Below, piece by piece: positions 61,211 to 64,000 of a stretch of DNA of 64,000 bases. Each line of letters starts with the position of its first letter. The first letter of the stretch is position 1. Location of the stretch: positions 992,001 through 1,056,000 of the forward strand of contig NW_006921543.1 in NCBI RefSeq assembly GCF_000340215.1, read 5' to 3'. The stretch comes from Pseudocercospora fijiensis CIRAD86 (taxonomy: Eukaryota > Ascomycota > Dothideomycetes > Mycosphaerellales > Mycosphaerellaceae). The notes below the pieces were generated by a model. It saw nothing but the letters and a program-made list of their open reading frames with translations. It did not search any database and was not told where the DNA came from. The position numbers were made by a program, and so were the translations under genes.

Positions 61211-61640
61211 GAAGGACGGAAACCAACACTACTACTACTACCTGTAGCAATAGTACAGGCTACCGAGGGTAACATAACCTATAGCAATATAGGCAGCTAT
61301 GTTTAGCAAGATAGGATGACGAGACTGTCGCTTAGGCTAATAACTAGAGCCCTGCAATATAGGCATTGTAGAAGTGTAACATAAATAATATGCTATACGA
61401 GGTTGATGCTCTATCTACAATACAGAAGGAGGCCTCTTATATAGGCTCAAAACTTAGCCTAGGTATATAGGGCCGGTTACTAGCCAATATCCCTCCCTTT
61501 CTTCGTGTCTAACTAGACACGTTTCACATTATGCGCGCTTAAAACAAACATATATGCATCCTTAGCGCTCTTAGCTAAGGCTATTCTTAGAACTCCGCAA
61601 TAACACCCCCGGGGTAGCATTAATCCTAGATACTATAATT
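61211..61640. other. weakly mutated end region of the unidentified right-edge element
   Basis: CpA and TpG are common here, unlike on either side. It has a hairpin-forming cctgta...tacagg (61241-61259), a perfect inverted pair cgtgtct/agacacg (61505-61522), and near 61600-61630 the CCCCGGGG motif shared with G1 3' regions. No coding frame recognised. It could be an LTR or a 3' untranslated region. Confidence 0.4.
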
Positions 61641-61676
61641 ATGCAAAAACAACTTCCTAAGCAATACTATACAGAC

Positions 61677-64000
61677 TTACTATTGCTTCAACGCGCCGTA
61701 ATCCTTACTAGTAATAACCTTATCTGCTAGTCGGCTCTTAAAATCTCCTCCGTATACGTTAAAGCTATTAGTACCGAAGTACTATCCCTCGTAGAAAGCT
61801 TAATTAACGAGGAGGTTAATAGCCTTTTCCGTCGTAGCCTTCTCCTAATCGTATAGATATTCCTTAAGTCCCTCGTTATTAAGCTAGAGGATCTGTTTAA
61901 CTTCGTTCTAAACAACGTAACTTAACTAAGGAATCCTACTAACTAGAGCGTCGGAGATGCAGCCGAGGCCTTCGACTAAGATAGCCGTAGGGAAAGCGAA
62001 TAGCACGAAGGAGTTAGAGGCTAGGAGGGCGGTTAGATTGCGGTATGCTTTAGCAACCTAAGAGACTATTAAGTTCTCGTAGCCCTCAACCTTAGTGCCG
62101 TTAATAACGCGAGAGTAGCCTAGGTTAATTGATATACGGTTGCTCTTAGTCTTTAGATTACTATATAGCAGGTATAGTATCTAAATAGAGACCTCGCACT
62201 CCTTTAGAGGGTTGAGGATCCACTCCGCTTTACGCCCCTTACTGTTAGGCTAACTATCGAATATATAGTCGAGGTCGTCGTCGGTAAGGTGCTTGTTAGT
62301 AATCTTGCCGATCTTGCTTAGTAGGACTAGGCTACGAGCCTTAAGCTTCTCAACCTAGTTCGCAAAGACCTCGGGCTAATGCATGCCTTCAACAATAGTA
62401 GAGTAGCTAGTCTTATCCTTAGACATAAGGCAGACCTTAATACGTAGGTAACTAGCACCCTCGCTAGCTACGAGCTTGACTATATCTTGTCCGAGACGAG
62501 CAGACTCCTTAAAAGGACAGTTTTCGTAAGTACCGCTAACCTTAAAGAACTTAGTAGGCTTAGGGACGGAGATAAGCTCGTATACGTAATCAGGTCGAAG
62601 GGCGATAGGTAAGAGCTATAGGGCAGGGTGCTAGCGGACGATTTAGTTGCTTACACTATAAGTTTAAAGGGCATTACGGCCTTCTTGCTTAGACTTAGGC
62701 ATCGTACGCATATACTAAAGGTACATTTTAAACTCCTCCTATATTAGGTCGATAAGGAAAGGAAGATATGCTCTACGAGGCTCTTATAACTAACTAAAGA
62801 CTTAAGGGAAGATAGCATTACTAGTCTAGCGAAAGCGGTCGAAGGAAGTGCCTTAGCTAAGGATGCCGGTAACGAACTTGCTCTAGCGATCCGTTAGCGT
62901 AAGGGCGCGAGTAATAGTACTAGTAGGGTTGAACGCGTAGAGTCCTAGAGATGTCGGGGCGGCAACAGGGCGTCTAGGAAACCAGTTAGTATAGGCCTAA
63001 TTAGCCTTAAGGGTAGCGAAGGCGTCTAGATTAGGAACCTTGCGACTAATCTTTAATAGGCGACCGACGAGGACACTCGCCTTAGTACTAGCATAGAGAC
63101 TACAGACCTTAGCGGCCTTCTTAACATAGTTGGCATATATAGAGAACGGCTCTTCTCCTAGCTTGCTAAGGTCGTCGAGCTATTAATAGATAGAGAGGGC
63201 GGTAGGAGCTTCGCCTATTACGGCTTTAGGAACTATATCGATCTTAGTAATAAGGTACGCAATAGAGTCGCCCTTGTAAGAACTATAGATGTTCTTAGTT
63301 AATAGGATCGGCGAGAGCCCTCTATCTCTACGCTCGCTAAAGGAGCCTTCGGAGGAGACATCTTCTAGTAGTACATCTAGCATATTAATATCCGAGTTAC
63401 TATAGTTAGTACTATAGTTAGTACTAGAAGGGGCGCTATACTTCTTAGTAGCCTTACGGAGGGCCTAGCGAGTATGCAATGCCTTCTTGCGCGCTACTTC
63501 GGCCTTAGCGCGCTCGTCTTTAACTTCCTAAGGGACCTTACGGTTGCGGGTCGAGCGACGGTCTTAAGCCTACATCTCCGTAGCGAGCGCGAGACTAGCA
63601 GCCGTATCGGCCTCTATTTCTAGGCGAAGAGCCTTGCGTTTAAGGACATTAACGATAGGAGCCTCTTAACCTTCAATAACGAAGCCTGTACTATTAATAC
63701 GATAGCCCTTCTCTTTTAGTAGATCCTTAGTTGTCTATACGTTAAGATCGACCTAGACAATTGCATCGTAGTACCGCTTCTAGTAGGATGTCGTAAAGTT
63801 GTTAAGCGTAAAGGACAAGTTAAGCGACTGCTTGCCTACCTTCTTGCTAGCGGTAGATATATAATAGATTATAGTGCGGGAAAGGTACTCGGCGCCTTAA
63901 CGACGGACCTTGTACTTGTTAACGAACGAAGAGACCTACTTTATACGCTCTTGTCTACTATAGGCGAAGTTAACAAGGCTCTTAGGAAGACTACTTAGTC
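61677..64000 (-). pseudogene. long unidentified RIP-degraded reading frame, runs off the window
   Basis: One minus-strand frame is readable from the window end to stops at 61677-61682, about 770 codons, interrupted by TAG/TAA of RIP type. Visible parts: an N-terminal segment with FVNKYKVRR; KRKALRLEIEADTAA and a Lys/Arg/Ala-rich helix near 63430-63600; an open acidic stretch 63183-63383 (LLEDVSSEGSFSERRDRG); FPRRPVAAPTSLGLYAFNP near 62920-62980; an internal Met at 62700-62702 (MPKSKQEGRNAL); and NRISINLGYSRVINGTKVEG near 62080-62140. No polymerase, integrase or transposase motif is evident. It may be a Gag-like or accessory protein of another repeat. Mutation is milder than in G2 and G3. Confidence 0.5.

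Noticed and set aside
61727..61915. Minus-strand open frame of 62 codons near the right-edge element.
   Set aside because: It is in a different frame from the long readable frame covering the same bases and has no motif.
61634..61924. Plus-strand frame starting MQKQLPKQYYTD with only two stops.
   Set aside because: It is antisense to the end of the long minus-strand frame, which extends over 2.3 kb. I kept the longer one, although the plus frame cannot be fully excluded.

Overview
The window is filamentous-ascomycete DNA. The evidence is two 55-56 bp GT..AG introns with CTGAC branch sites, Ty3/gypsy chromoviruses, and massive repeat-induced point mutation (RIP). Across most of the window CpA and TpG are depleted, CpG is kept, and former Gln and Trp codons read TAG or TAA. 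I did not compute RIP indices; the pattern was read by eye. Only about 1.0-4.7 kb looks like ordinary unmutated DNA. Two short stretches, about 28.6-29.6 kb and 61.2-61.6 kb, are clearly less affected.

Layout. 1-1000: RIP-killed integrase-core protein (minus). 1481-3601: the only intact gene, a three-exon, 669-residue multi-pass membrane protein of unknown function. 4044-4735: frameshifted gag-like zinc-knuckle fragment. From 4736 on, the window is nested LTR retrotransposons of three chromovirus families, which I call G1 (about 7.1 kb, LTRs about 197 bp), G2 (14.5 kb, LTRs 114 bp) and G3 (about 6.7 kb alone, LTRs 203 bp). G1-a (minus, 5181-33847) holds two insertions: G1-b (plus, 11667-18810) and G2 (minus, 18947-33425, exact 5-bp target duplication). 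G2 itself carries a 995-bp foldback insertion (28610-29604). G1-c (plus, 34920-42042) and G1-d (42043-61210) form a rearranged pair. G1-d's gag is split by G3 (minus, 43861-57780, exact duplication), whose integrase is split by G1-e (minus, 45257-52424, exact duplication). The right edge (61211-64000) is an unidentified element with one long RIP-degraded reading frame on the minus strand.

How the parts work. All three families have the order gag, protease, reverse transcriptase, RNase H, integrase, chromodomain. The chromodomain of such elements is generally thought to guide integration to heterochromatin, which fits repeated insertion into one another. G1 gag and pol are in different frames, joined over a conserved A run next to the gag stop. 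None of these copies can encode working proteins now.

Most unusual: G2 has about 4.9 kb of extra sense-strand coding sequence after its chromodomain, and I do not recognise the protein. Second, the junctions of G1-c and G1-d match an inversion by recombination between oppositely oriented LTRs. Third, G3 holds three telomere-like arrays of exactly five CCCTAA units, two beside small palindromes.
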